The notes under the pieces are model-generated. The model was given only the letters and a program-made list of their open reading frames with translations, did no database searches and was not told the DNA's origin. The position numbers were made by a program, and so were the translations under genes. This document shows positions 6,731 to 14,123 of a stretch of DNA of 15,485 nt, piece after piece (position 1 is the first letter of the stretch; each line of letters opens with the position of its first letter). Location of the stretch: contig PCAH01000079.1 of the NCBI GenBank assembly GCA_002730485.1, forward strand, positions 1 to 15,485, read 5' to 3'. The stretch is from Dehalococcoidia bacterium. GTDB taxonomy: Bacteria; Chloroflexota; Dehalococcoidia; UBA3495.

Positions 6731-8305
6731 ATGCTCAACCTGCTAATCAAAAACGGCCTAATAATCGACGGCTCGGGCAGCCCTGGGTTCCATGCTGCTG
6801 TGTTGGTGGAAGGTGACGTCGTAACCATACTGCGGGGGGATGTTTCGCATCTGGAGGAGGTGCGGATTATTGATGCCTCGGGGATGGTTGTTTGCCCTGG
6901 GTTCATCGACCTGCATTCCCATACTGGTTTGACCATTCTGGGAGAGCCCCACCACGATCCCAAGGTGCGCCAGGGCGTGACCACCGAGCTTGTTGGCATC
7001 GACGGCATGTCGCACTCGCCGTTCAAGACCCGGGAGGAACTGGAACGCTACATTTGGCAGGACTCGGGCCTCAACGGATCCCCGCCCCTGCCGACCGACT
7101 GGCTGACAGTGGCCGAACAACTGGACAAGTACGACAACACGGTGGCCGTGAACATGGCCTACATCCTAGGCAACTCGCCGGTCCGCATCTGGAGCGTAGG
7201 CTGGAACGACCGTCCTGCCACTCCCGCTGAACTTGAGGACATGAAATCGGTGGTCCGAGAGGCCATGGAAGAGGGAGCTTGGGGGCTGTCCACTGGACTC
7301 GACTACCCGCCCGGATCCTACGCAAGCACATCGGAACTCGCAGAATTGGCAGGTGTTGCCGCCAAGCTTGGGGGCCACTACCACACCCACACCCGCGCCA
7401 GCCTGAAGTCCAAGGGGTTGATGGCACCCTGGGAAGAGGCCCTGGACATCGGCCGCGGCGGCGACTGCCCCGTCCACCTGACTCACTACAGACAAGGAGC
7501 GGCCGGAGTGGGCAGTCACCTGGATTACCTGAGCCTGGTGGAAGACGCCCGCGACGGGGGCATGGACGTCACTTTCGATTGCTACACCTATCCCTACTCG
7601 GGCACCACTGTGACCATAGGCCTGCCCCACTGGGCCAAGGACGGCGGACCGGAACGTTTAATGGCCGCGCTGCAGGACGCCGACGACCGCCAGCGCATGA
7701 AAGTTGAACTCTCCAGAGACCGACTGGAGGACAACTGGCTGACCAACTTCAACCAGCCGCAGAATAAGCAGTACGAAGGCATGCTGATCACCGACATCGG
7801 CGATATGCGGAACCAGGACCCGGCCGACGCCCTTTTCGACCTGCTGATTGAAGAGAACTTGTTCATCACGACCACGGGGTTAGGCACCAACGCCCAGACG
7901 CTGTACGCCTTTGTTTCCCATCCAGCGGGGATGATCGCCAGCGATTCCATCTTGGTTGGCGACTACCCCAATCCTCGCAGCTATGGCTGCTTTCCCATTG
8001 TCCTGGCAGAGTTCGTCCGTGCCGAGAAACACCTCAAGCTACCAGAGGCCATCCGCAAGATGACGTCGTTCCCAGCCCAGCGTTTGGGCATCCCCGACCG
8101 GGGCCTGCTGCGAGACGGTTTCAAGGCCGACATAGTCATCTTCAACCCCTACACCGTCAAAACCCATGCCAGCAAGTCAGACCCCAAACACTACCCAGTA
8201 GGCATAGACTACGTGATAGTAAACGGCCAGGTCGTAATACAAAACGGGGAAAACACCGGGGTCCTGCCAGGCCGGTCGATCAGGCGCGGGAGGGCGTCTA
8301 CTTAA
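6731..8305 (+). CDS. N-acyl-D-amino-acid deacylase / D-aminoacylase-like amidohydrolase
   Basis: This is a metal-dependent amidohydrolase of the D-aminoacylase branch, which hydrolyses N-acyl-D-amino acids or related amides in the cytosol. The N-terminal beta domain leads into metal site DLHSHT (H62, H64). The hallmark GLSTGLDYPPGSYASTSEL (185-203) is near-identical to the family pattern. YHTHTR supplies H220, VHLTHYR supplies H252, and IASDS about 402-406 supplies the catalytic Asp (D405). A C-terminal GFKADIVIFNP strand closes the fold. The family motif GNCGxS, whose Cys bridges the metals, reads GIDGMS (89-94) here, so D91 replaces that Cys. The 524-residue length is normal. The ribosome site is weak and the gene starts 3 nt after the molybdoenzyme stop, so translation is probably coupled. 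Hydantoinase or dihydroorotase activity is an alternative. A REP-like terminator follows. Confidence 0.9.
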   Translation: MLNLLIKNGLIIDGSGSPGFHAAVLVEGDVVTILRGDVSHLEEVRIIDASGMVVCPGFIDLHSHTGLTILGEPHHDPKVRQGVTTELVGIDGMSHSPFKTREELERYIWQDSGLNGSPPLPTDWLTVAEQLDKYDNTVAVNMAYILGNSPVRIWSVGWNDRPATPAELEDMKSVVREAMEEGAWGLSTGLDYPPGSYASTSELAELAGVAAKLGGHYHTHTRASLKSKGLMAPWEEALDIGRGGDCPVHLTHYRQGAAGVGSHLDYLSLVEDARDGGMDVTFDCYTYPYSGTTVTIGLPHWAKDGGPERLMAALQDADDRQRMKVELSRDRLEDNWLTNFNQPQNKQYEGMLITDIGDMRNQDPADALFDLLIEENLFITTTGLGTNAQTLYAFVSHPAGMIASDSILVGDYPNPRSYGCFPIVLAEFVRAEKHLKLPEAIRKMTSFPAQRLGIPDRGLLRDGFKADIVIFNPYTVKTHASKSDPKHYPVGIDYVIVNGQVVIQNGENTGVLPGRSIRRGRAST

Positions 8306-8350
8306 GGGAAGCCAAGTGTCCTTTAGAACCAATCCTCACCAGAGCCACTG

Positions 8351-8394
8351 CCCTCACCCCAGCCCTCTCCCTTGCGAGGGAGAGGGCGCTTTTC
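8351..8394 (+). terminator. REP-like hairpin acting as terminator of the plus-strand block
   Basis: An 11-bp stem, GCCCTCTCCCT / AGGGAGAGGGC (8362-8372 and 8377-8387), with a TGCG loop is followed by GCTTTT, a short U run on the plus strand. It is preceded by CCCTCACCCCA. This composition (CCCTCACCC..CCCTCTCCC..GGGAGAGGG) resembles the dispersed palindromic elements scattered between genes in many bacteria, so it may be one copy of a repeat that doubles as a terminator. It lies 57 nt after the amidohydrolase stop and 19 nt from the stop of the convergent nuclease gene. No U run is present in the opposite direction. Confidence 0.7.
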
Positions 8395-8405
8395 ACCACA
8401 GCTAT

Positions 8406-9149
8406 TTATCCCAACTGCTCCAGTAGCCCCAGCACGGCCTCGCAGTCCTTGCAACCTCGGGCGCTGTTGGGTGGGGATTCCATGTCCCAGATCGTGCGCG
8501 CTTTGCGGAGCAGCGGCGGCAGCAGGGTGACAGGCCTTAGTTCCACTGGCACTATGTTGGCCCGGAAGCCCATCGTGAACCCACGTTCATCCACTAGGCC
8601 TGGCTCGGACGCGGTGTCTTTATCGGTGGCAGGTTCCATGTAGACCAGGGCCAGTTTCGACACTGGCGCTAAGCCCTGGCTCTCTGCAATCAGTGCATAG
8701 GCGTTGAGCTGGACCTCGTAGTTGTTGTACATCCCTGGGCGTTCCGGGTTATATCTGGATGTCTTGTAATCGACTATCACGTATGAGCCGTCGGACAGCC
8801 TGAATATGCCGTCAGCCTCACCCCGTAGAGTAGTCCCAGTCTCCTCATCCAGGACTTTGAACTTGGACCAGTGGGGCGGGTCGATATATGCGCCTGGTTC
8901 ACCCAACTGGGCCAGCCAGGACGGACCGCGACCTTCGCGGTCAAAATGGTTGTGGACTATCAGCTTGTTGTAGCGGTCGATGCTGCTGAAGATACCGGGG
9001 AAACTCTGGTAAGGCAGATTCTTGACGTGCAGCCGTATCCAGGCACAGCGCGAACAAAAACGAACCCTAGAATAGGTGCCAAGTTCAGTGGCTGAGATGG
9101 TTGGCCCCAATGGCACTCCTTCGTCAGCCCACAGTTTCTCTTGAGCCAT
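8406..9149 (-). CDS. Stand-alone PD-(D/E)XK nuclease, Cas4/RecB-nuclease-like
   Basis: The core nuclease motifs are clear: GEADGIF (D113), VIVDYKTSR (D127, K129) and VQLNAY (Q147, Y151, the RecB-family QxxxY motif). H66 could be the N-terminal metal His. The protein also has CSRC (C32, C35) near the N-terminus and CKDC (C233, C236) near the C-terminus. These flank the nuclease core as cysteines do in Cas4 and AddB, so an Fe-S cluster or zinc is plausible. The length of 247 residues is in the Cas4-like range. No CRISPR array, cas1/cas2, helicase or addA partner is present. An ATG start with AAAGGT 10 nt upstream is reasonable. It lies 24 nt after the MFS transporter on the same strand, so it is probably co-transcribed, although no functional link is known. 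A role in DNA end processing is inference. Confidence 0.85.
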   Translation of the reverse strand: MAQEKLWADEGVPLGPTISATELGTYSRVRFCSRCAWIRLHVKNLPYQSFPGIFSSIDRYNKLIVHNHFDREGRGPSWLAQLGEPGAYIDPPHWSKFKVLDEETGTTLRGEADGIFRLSDGSYVIVDYKTSRYNPERPGMYNNYEVQLNAYALIAESQGLAPVSKLALVYMEPATDKDTASEPGLVDERGFTMGFRANIVPVELRPVTLLPPLLRKARTIWDMESPPNSARGCKDCEAVLGLLEQLG

Positions 9150-9173
9150 ACCTAAAATGACCTTTCGGAAGTA

Positions 9174-10529
9174 TTAATCGTCGGCAACCACGCCGAGGGA
9201 GGCACCGGCAGTTCTAGCTTCCGGCGGCAGGGCGTCTTCCCAGTCGGGCAATTGCCTCCGCGAGGACGACGGCAGGAATAATATGCAGATCACAGCAGTC
9301 AGACTGAGACTGAACGAAAGCAGGATCGACCAATCGTAGATGCCGGTCCAGTCTTTCAAGAATCCTGCCAGCACCGGACCGACGCCCATGCCCAAACCGG
9401 CGCCGCCCATCTGCCAACCGTAGGTCGTCCCGGTTGGGGCATCTCCGTAATACTGCCGGTTGATGATCGGAAAGGCCGTCATCTCTCCGCCGAGACCGAT
9501 TCCAAACATCACGGCAAAGATGAAGAAGGCGGTCACATCCTGGGACACCAACAGGATCAATAGCGGGAATGTTTGAGCGGAAAAACAGACGATCATAACC
9601 GCCTTTGCGCCGAACCGGTCGGCCATCACCGGAGTGCCGAACCTGGTGACGGTACTGATCACCGTCAGGGTGATGTACACAACAACTGAGGTAACATCCG
9701 ACAGACCCGCCTCGCGGGCCATATCCACCAGTAAGATCAAGATTATGTTGTGCGCTGCGCACCCCCAGAAATGGATTCCCACTAGGTTCCAAAAGGCGGC
9801 GGTCTTCTGGGCCTGTTTCAGAAAGACGCGGGTGCGGGTCTTGGCCAGGTCATTGTTCTGCATCCGCTTGACCGGCTCATCTTCATCCGCCCCCCATGGC
9901 TTAAGACCCAGGTCAGCAGGCTCGTTATAGAAATAGCGAGTCAAGAAAAGGAGCAGCCCCCCACCGATGATACCCGGAATCCAGAACGTGGCGCGCAGAC
10001 CAAAGCGGTCAAACAAGATGAAGACCGTGACAATCGCGAGCGCTGTGCCAAATCCCTGGAGACTTTGCAGCAACCCCATGGCCAAGCCAAGTCGTTTCCT
10101 AAACCAGAGGGTCACGCCAGAAACCAGGGTCACCTGGAAAGACGCCATTCCGGCAGCCAGAAGAACTCCGAAATAGAGGTAGAACTCCCAGAGAGAGGTC
10201 ATGGTGCCGGTGAGCAGCATCCCCGCTATGAAAAGAGAAGCGCCAACCCACATCACCCGCCGCACGCCGTAACGGTCTCCCAGCCAGCCAGATACGGGAG
10301 CCAGGAACCCTGATGCCAGCCACTGGATGGTGAATCCGAGGGTAATGAATCCGATACTCCAGCCAAAGTATTCCTCTTTGTGGAACTCCGGAATCAAAAG
10401 GCTGGTCGCGAAACGCATGCCGCTGCTGGTCATCCACATCATGGAGGCGATACCGACGATCACCCATGAGTAGTGAACATTGCGTCGACCGACCGCAAAC
10501 CCCTCTGGAGTTATCCCGAACCGAAACAT
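9174..10529 (-). CDS. MFS transporter (12 TM, oxalate/formate- or monocarboxylate-type)
   Basis: This is an inner-membrane secondary transporter. Two six-helix halves are evident as alternating hydrophobic segments from about residue 20 to 425, with a polar central loop around 205-245 (GADEDEPVKRMQNNDLAKTR). MFS motif A is intact: GWLGDRYGVRR (81-91), and a second-half echo MADRFGAKAV follows. The overall pattern (NVHYSWVIVGI start; GWSIGFITLG) resembles the OFA/monocarboxylate-porter branch, which moves small organic acids; the substrate here is unknown. ATG start with a strong GGGAGG ribosome site 8 nt upstream. TACAAT (minus strand, 10553-10558) in the 72-nt gap could be a weak -10 of its own, but no -35 box goes with it. 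The FAD oxidase gene lies upstream and the nuclease gene 24 nt downstream, so uptake of a substrate for the oxidase is a fair guess. Confidence 0.92.
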   Translation of the reverse strand: MFRFGITPEGFAVGRRNVHYSWVIVGIASMMWMTSSGMRFATSLLIPEFHKEEYFGWSIGFITLGFTIQWLASGFLAPVSGWLGDRYGVRRVMWVGASLFIAGMLLTGTMTSLWEFYLYFGVLLAAGMASFQVTLVSGVTLWFRKRLGLAMGLLQSLQGFGTALAIVTVFILFDRFGLRATFWIPGIIGGGLLLFLTRYFYNEPADLGLKPWGADEDEPVKRMQNNDLAKTRTRVFLKQAQKTAAFWNLVGIHFWGCAAHNIILILLVDMAREAGLSDVTSVVVYITLTVISTVTRFGTPVMADRFGAKAVMIVCFSAQTFPLLILLVSQDVTAFFIFAVMFGIGLGGEMTAFPIINRQYYGDAPTGTTYGWQMGGAGLGMGVGPVLAGFLKDWTGIYDWSILLSFSLSLTAVICILFLPSSSRRQLPDWEDALPPEARTAGASLGVVADD

Positions 10530-10601
10530 GCATCCCTCCCAATCAGATGCCCATTGTACACGCCAGGAGCGTGCACGGTACTGGACTCTCCGATCGCCTG
10601 G

Positions 10602-12212
10602 TTAAGCTTCAATCAAAAGCCCTGGGTTGAGCACGCCGTTGGGATCAAGGGTCCGTTTGACGGCCTTCAACGACTGGGCGAATAGCTCTGGTCGTTGCTG
10701 GTCATACCAGGGCCGGTGCAGGCGTCCGACGGCGTGGTGGTGGGTTATCGTTCCGCCAGAAGCCATGATGGCATCGGACGCAGCCTGCTTGATCTCGGCA
10801 TACATCTCAAGTTCAGCGCCCAGGCGGCCCATGCCCTCAAAGGTGAAATACGGGGCTGGACCGTCGGTGTAAACGTGGGTAAACCTACAGGATACCGTGC
10901 CACCGCCACAGACTCGGTCAAGGGCTTCTTGGAGGGCAGCCCGCACCGCGCGGTCAAGCTCGGGCCAGCGGTCCCAGGTCACAGCGGTCTCCATGGTCTC
11001 GGTCACAAACCCAAGCCCAGCTTGGTGGTTCTTCATGTAGGGGGCGTTCAGAAACGAATCACGCCAGGCACCAACCGCACCCTGGCGGCCCGTCTCTCCC
11101 TGGGGTCGGCCGCCGGAACTATCAGACACCTTGATATCGTCGTCGCTGACGATCCCACCGGCGTCGCGAGCAATCTTGACCGCGTGTTGAATGAACTCTC
11201 CCTGGGGGATCTCAGCCGACTCAAACCCAAGCAGCAACAGGGCTTTGGTGCCATCCATTCCAGCAGCGGCGGCCGCTTCCACCGGGTCTAGAAGACGGCA
11301 GTTGCCGGGCCAGAGTTTGGTCTGGACAACCTGACGGGCCGCATCGGCTCCAGTAGCAAAAGTGGGGAAGGTGACTCCGGCAGAGGCTCGAAACACCGGA
11401 CGGGCCTGAATTTTCATCCAGGCCTCGGTGATGATGCCCAAGATGCCCTCACTGCCTATAGCTATGCGGTCTGGGCTGGGGCCAGCTCCGCTGCCAGGCA
11501 GACGCCTGGACTCCCAGATACCAACGGGGGTAACCATGCGCACCGACTCGACCATGTCGTCGATGTGGGTCTGGTTGGTGGCGTAATGGCCTCCGGAGCG
11601 GGTGGCGATCCAACCTCCAAGAGTGGAGAACTCGAAGCTCTGCGGGTAATGGCGCATGGTGAAGCCGTGGGGGCGCAGTTGGGCCTCCAGAGCGGGACCG
11701 TAGATGCCCCCCTGTATCCGGGCGGAACGGGATAGGTCATCGATCTCCAGAACTTGGTCGAGTCCTTCAAGATCAATGGTCACGATACCGTCGTATCCCT
11801 CAGGGGGTTCAAAACCTGCCACGGTGGAACTGCCCCCGCCGAAGGGAATGGCGGCGTATCCGGAACTAGAGCACCACTCCAGCACAGCCTCCAATTCTTG
11901 TTCGTTGCGTGGGCGTGAGACTACGTCTGGGGGGTTCGGAAAGTCGAAGTTGAAGGCGCGGATACGGTCCCTGAAGCTGCGCCCGTAGGTATGGACGGCC
12001 CGATCGTGGTCATCGCTGACACAGATGTCCGTCAACGCCGAAGGTGGGGTGATGCGCGGTTTGCGGAGAGACAACCCCGACGATTTGGGCGGTGTGACCG
12101 GGTCTAGACTGACGTTATAGCGTTCAGCCAATTCCGCCGCCGCCTTCTTCATCTGCTCGGCGGTGGGCTCGCCTGACTCGTTCCCCCAGGCCCAGAAACT
12201 TCGTTTGGCCAT
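10602..12212 (-). CDS. FAD-binding oxidase, alkylglycerone-phosphate-synthase-like
   Basis: This is a VAO/PCMH-fold flavoprotein. The FAD-binding segment covers about residues 95-270. PFGGGSS (123-129), RHYPQSFEFSTLGGW (187-201), ATRSGGH (203-209) and a later IGSEGILGIITEA are characteristic of alkyl-DHAP synthase (AGPS) and its bacterial relatives. The C-terminal cap ends with the AGPS-type HHH (491-493) and the usual NPGLL tail. True AGPS makes ether-lipid precursors. Many bacterial relatives are uncharacterised FAD-linked oxidases, and the transporter next door fits a catabolic oxidase as well as a lipid role. Full length at 536 residues. ATG start with AGGAG 7 nt upstream. It is the first of three closely spaced minus-strand genes. 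There is no signal peptide, so it is cytoplasmic. Substrate unresolved. Confidence 0.9.
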   Translation of the reverse strand: MAKRSFWAWGNESGEPTAEQMKKAAAELAERYNVSLDPVTPPKSSGLSLRKPRITPPSALTDICVSDDHDRAVHTYGRSFRDRIRAFNFDFPNPPDVVSRPRNEQELEAVLEWCSSSGYAAIPFGGGSSTVAGFEPPEGYDGIVTIDLEGLDQVLEIDDLSRSARIQGGIYGPALEAQLRPHGFTMRHYPQSFEFSTLGGWIATRSGGHYATNQTHIDDMVESVRMVTPVGIWESRRLPGSGAGPSPDRIAIGSEGILGIITEAWMKIQARPVFRASAGVTFPTFATGADAARQVVQTKLWPGNCRLLDPVEAAAAAGMDGTKALLLLGFESAEIPQGEFIQHAVKIARDAGGIVSDDDIKVSDSSGGRPQGETGRQGAVGAWRDSFLNAPYMKNHQAGLGFVTETMETAVTWDRWPELDRAVRAALQEALDRVCGGGTVSCRFTHVYTDGPAPYFTFEGMGRLGAELEMYAEIKQAASDAIMASGGTITHHHAVGRLHRPWYDQQRPELFAQSLKAVKRTLDPNGVLNPGLLIEA

Positions 12213-12272
12213 TGCCGTCTCCTACTGTTTATCTGAGCCTACCAAGTGATATGTAACTACCGCCTCAACGAT

Positions 12273-12288
12273 TTGTGGGCTACCACAA
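12273..12288. promoter_or_regulatory. Possible operator palindrome upstream of the FAD oxidase
   Basis: TTGTGG-GCTA-CCACAA is a perfect 6-bp inverted repeat with a 4-nt centre, 61 nt upstream of the FAD oxidase start. Its right half can also pair with GTGGT at 12295-12299. It has the shape of a regulator site, but chance cannot be excluded. Confidence 0.25.
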
Positions 12289-12389
12289 CAGTTCGTGGTG
12301 AGTTCCGCCGAACCATGAACGCGCAGAAGACAGGCCCTTTCGACATCCTTCGATGGAAGGACAGGGTGAGCGGTTATTTGAAAATCGGG

Positions 12390-12677
12390 TTAGTCGGCCA
12401 TCTCGAAGCGTTCGTTCTCGGCCGGTTTGGACCACATCTCACCAGCTCCGGCCATTGCTGCAGCCCGCTCTGGACTGGCGCGCCAGGCATCGTAGATCTC
12501 ATTGGAGCCCCAGGTCACCAGGGTAGAGATCTTAGTGGGGTCATCCTGAGATATGAAGGTCAGCCGCATGCCATAGCCTGGAGCCTTGCTCTGGGCCAGG
12601 CCGTTGCCGTCCAGCATCTTCTTGGCTTCTTCAACTTTTTCGGGTTTTGCCCAGTGGTGGGTAAGTACGCCAATCAT
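12390..12677 (-). CDS. Small ABM (antibiotic biosynthesis monooxygenase)-like barrel protein
   Basis: The 95-residue protein begins MIGVLTHHWAKPEKVEEAKKML, a beta strand followed by a helix. It continues with a GMRLTFISQDDPTKISTLVTW hairpin and the helix NEIYDAWRASPERAAAMAG, then a final strand. This order is the ferredoxin-like alpha+beta fold of ABM/EthD-type proteins, which work as dimers in small-molecule oxidation or heme degradation. No catalytic residue can be assigned, so it could be a binding protein. The frame is open 25 codons further upstream to an ATG at 12752, but that would overlap the nhaA stop and add an unfold-like N-terminus. The internal ATG at 12677 has AGGAG 9 nt upstream and starts exactly at the domain, so I chose it. 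It lies 71 nt after nhaA and 177 nt before the FAD oxidase. Its conserved fold echoes the NIPSNAP protein elsewhere in the window. Confidence 0.8.
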   Translation of the reverse strand: MIGVLTHHWAKPEKVEEAKKMLDGNGLAQSKAPGYGMRLTFISQDDPTKISTLVTWGSNEIYDAWRASPERAAAMAGAGEMWSKPAENERFEMAD

Positions 12678-12748
12678 CGTTCTTGGCTCCTGATAATCAT
12701 CTTGTTGTGTTGGACTAGGCCAACTCAGGGTCCACAGGCGCGAGTATA

Positions 12749-13948
12749 TCACTTGTCCTGGCTGTCTTTAACCTTGAGCAACCGCCCGACGGCGAATGCG
12801 ACTATCGCCGCTCCGGCGCTGAGTACTGCACCCATCTTGGCCGGGTCTTGGAAGGCCGGATCCTCGTAGGCCTTACCAGCGACAAACAAGGCCACGGTCA
12901 GTCCCAGACCAGCGATGATCGCCGCAACCAGCAGATGCTTGACGCCCATTCCCTCCGGCAGCGGGAATCCGAGCTTGACGCCAACCCAAGAGAACAGTGT
13001 TATACCGATGGCTTTACCGACGATCAAAGCCATAATCACGATCAGTGTGACCTCGGTGATGCTGCCAAGGGCCACTCCGGCGTTGGCAAAAGCAAAGAAG
13101 AACAGACCAAAATCTACCGGCAGCTTGAGCTGGTGTTCAAAGTCATCAAGCGGTACCTGGTAATGATGCGGCTCCAGAGCTTCCAACCCAGCGTCGAGCC
13201 CATCAGGATGGGCGTGCTCGAATTCCTGGTCACCGTCGCCAAACATCCCATGGGCCACGCTAGGCCCCGGGAGGAACGGGATGATTACCACTAGCGCCAA
13301 TGCCGGTTCGATTCCCGACTTGACTAGGCCAACCCAACTAAGCCCACCAGCGATCAGGATGTAGATCGGCCAGTGGCGCACGCCGACCCGGCGCATGGCA
13401 TAAGCAGCAGCCATGCCGCCGACCACCAACAACAGCCAACCGGGCTCCACAGGATGTGCTGGGTCAGGATAGAACACGGCGATGATTCCCAGACCTATGG
13501 CGTCATCGGCCACCGCTAGCAACAGAAGAAAATTGATCGCAGGATGCCCGTTGCCGAAGATGACCCGAGCCACCAACCAGGCCAGAGCGATGTCGGTGGC
13601 GGTGGGAATCCCCCATCCGTTGGCAACGGTGCCAAAGTCGCCGGACCCACCATAGAATATCCAGGCCAGCAGGAAGAACATACCCGCAGGGCCAAAGACG
13701 CCGCCAAGGGTGCCCATCAACGGGTTTATGGCCTTGGGTATGGGATTCAGCGCACCGCCGGGGAGGACAGACTCGGTGATCTCCTTGGTGGCAATTCCGA
13801 AGAAGAACACCATGAAGATCTCATTGATTAGGAAGTGAACGGTGACTGCCTTGCCAAAAATCTTGGTGTCATCGCCAAAGATATGGAAATCCACCATCTC
13901 TTCATAGGCGTGGAGATCGACATTGGCAAAGACTAAGCCGGCAATCAC
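12749..13948 (-). CDS. nhaA: Na+/H+ antiporter NhaA, divergent form
   Basis: This inner-membrane antiporter exports Na+ (or Li+) in exchange for H+. Key elements are present: IPTATDIALA (D119, matching E. coli D133), AVADDAIGLG (D148-D149, matching D163-D164), FAFANAGVAL and VGKAIGITLFSW (Lys of helix X). About 11-12 hydrophobic helices are visible. A long acidic/His-rich loop (about residues 232-264: FGDGDQEFEHAH, then LEPHHYQ) replaces the usual short basic one. The motif SGVHAT, with the pH-sensing His in E. coli, reads SGIEPA here. The coordinates use the GTG at 13948, but this codon has no ribosome site and would cut helix I. In-frame coding that resembles NhaA (HHINLLQQYSIPLIVG) extends to an in-frame TAG at 14018-14020, with no ATG, GTG or TTG. 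A CTG at 14008 (AGGA 7 nt upstream) or an ATT at 14014 is a likelier real start. Confidence 0.92.
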   Translation of the reverse strand: MIAGLVFANVDLHAYEEMVDFHIFGDDTKIFGKAVTVHFLINEIFMVFFFGIATKEITESVLPGGALNPIPKAINPLMGTLGGVFGPAGMFFLLAWIFYGGSGDFGTVANGWGIPTATDIALAWLVARVIFGNGHPAINFLLLLAVADDAIGLGIIAVFYPDPAHPVEPGWLLLVVGGMAAAYAMRRVGVRHWPIYILIAGGLSWVGLVKSGIEPALALVVIIPFLPGPSVAHGMFGDGDQEFEHAHPDGLDAGLEALEPHHYQVPLDDFEHQLKLPVDFGLFFFAFANAGVALGSITEVTLIVIMALIVGKAIGITLFSWVGVKLGFPLPEGMGVKHLLVAAIIAGLGLTVALFVAGKAYEDPAFQDPAKMGAVLSAGAAIVAFAVGRLLKVKDSQDK

Positions 13949-14075
13949 GCCAACGATCAGCGGGATTGAATACTGTTGCAGTAGGTTTATATGGTGGGCG
14001 CGGAGCAGGGCAATGTCCTAGGTATCTATAGAGCCCACAGGGTTAGAGAGGCTCTTGTATTTTCAATCGATCAGA

Positions 14076-14116
14076 TTATCGGCCCGATAACCATTCGCTG
14101 GTAAAGGGAGCGAATG
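14076..14116 (-). promoter_or_regulatory. Twin palindromes in the nhaA 5' leader
   Basis: Two inverted repeats lie back to back. TTATCGGCCCGATAA (14076-14090) has 7-bp arms around a single centre base. CATTCGCT / AGCGAATG (14092-14099 and 14109-14116) forms an 8-bp stem with a 9-nt loop. Both fall just downstream of the predicted nhaA -10 box, so they would be at the start of the nhaA mRNA, or form operator sites overlapping its transcription start. Neither has a U run, so they are not terminators. Confidence 0.45.
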
Positions 14117-14123
14117 TCCAAGG

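Noticed and set aside
8406..9149. CRISPR-associated Cas4 as part of a CRISPR locus
   Set aside because: There is no repeat-spacer array and no other cas gene anywhere in the window; only the fold is similar.
12346..12361. Hairpin TCCTTC-GATG-GAAGGA after the ABM-like gene as a terminator
   Set aside because: The stem is only 6 bp and there is no U run on either strand.
12678..12752. N-terminal extension of the ABM-like protein to the ATG at 12752
   Set aside because: The extra 25 residues do not resemble the family and would overlap the nhaA stop; the internal ATG has AGGAG and begins at the domain.
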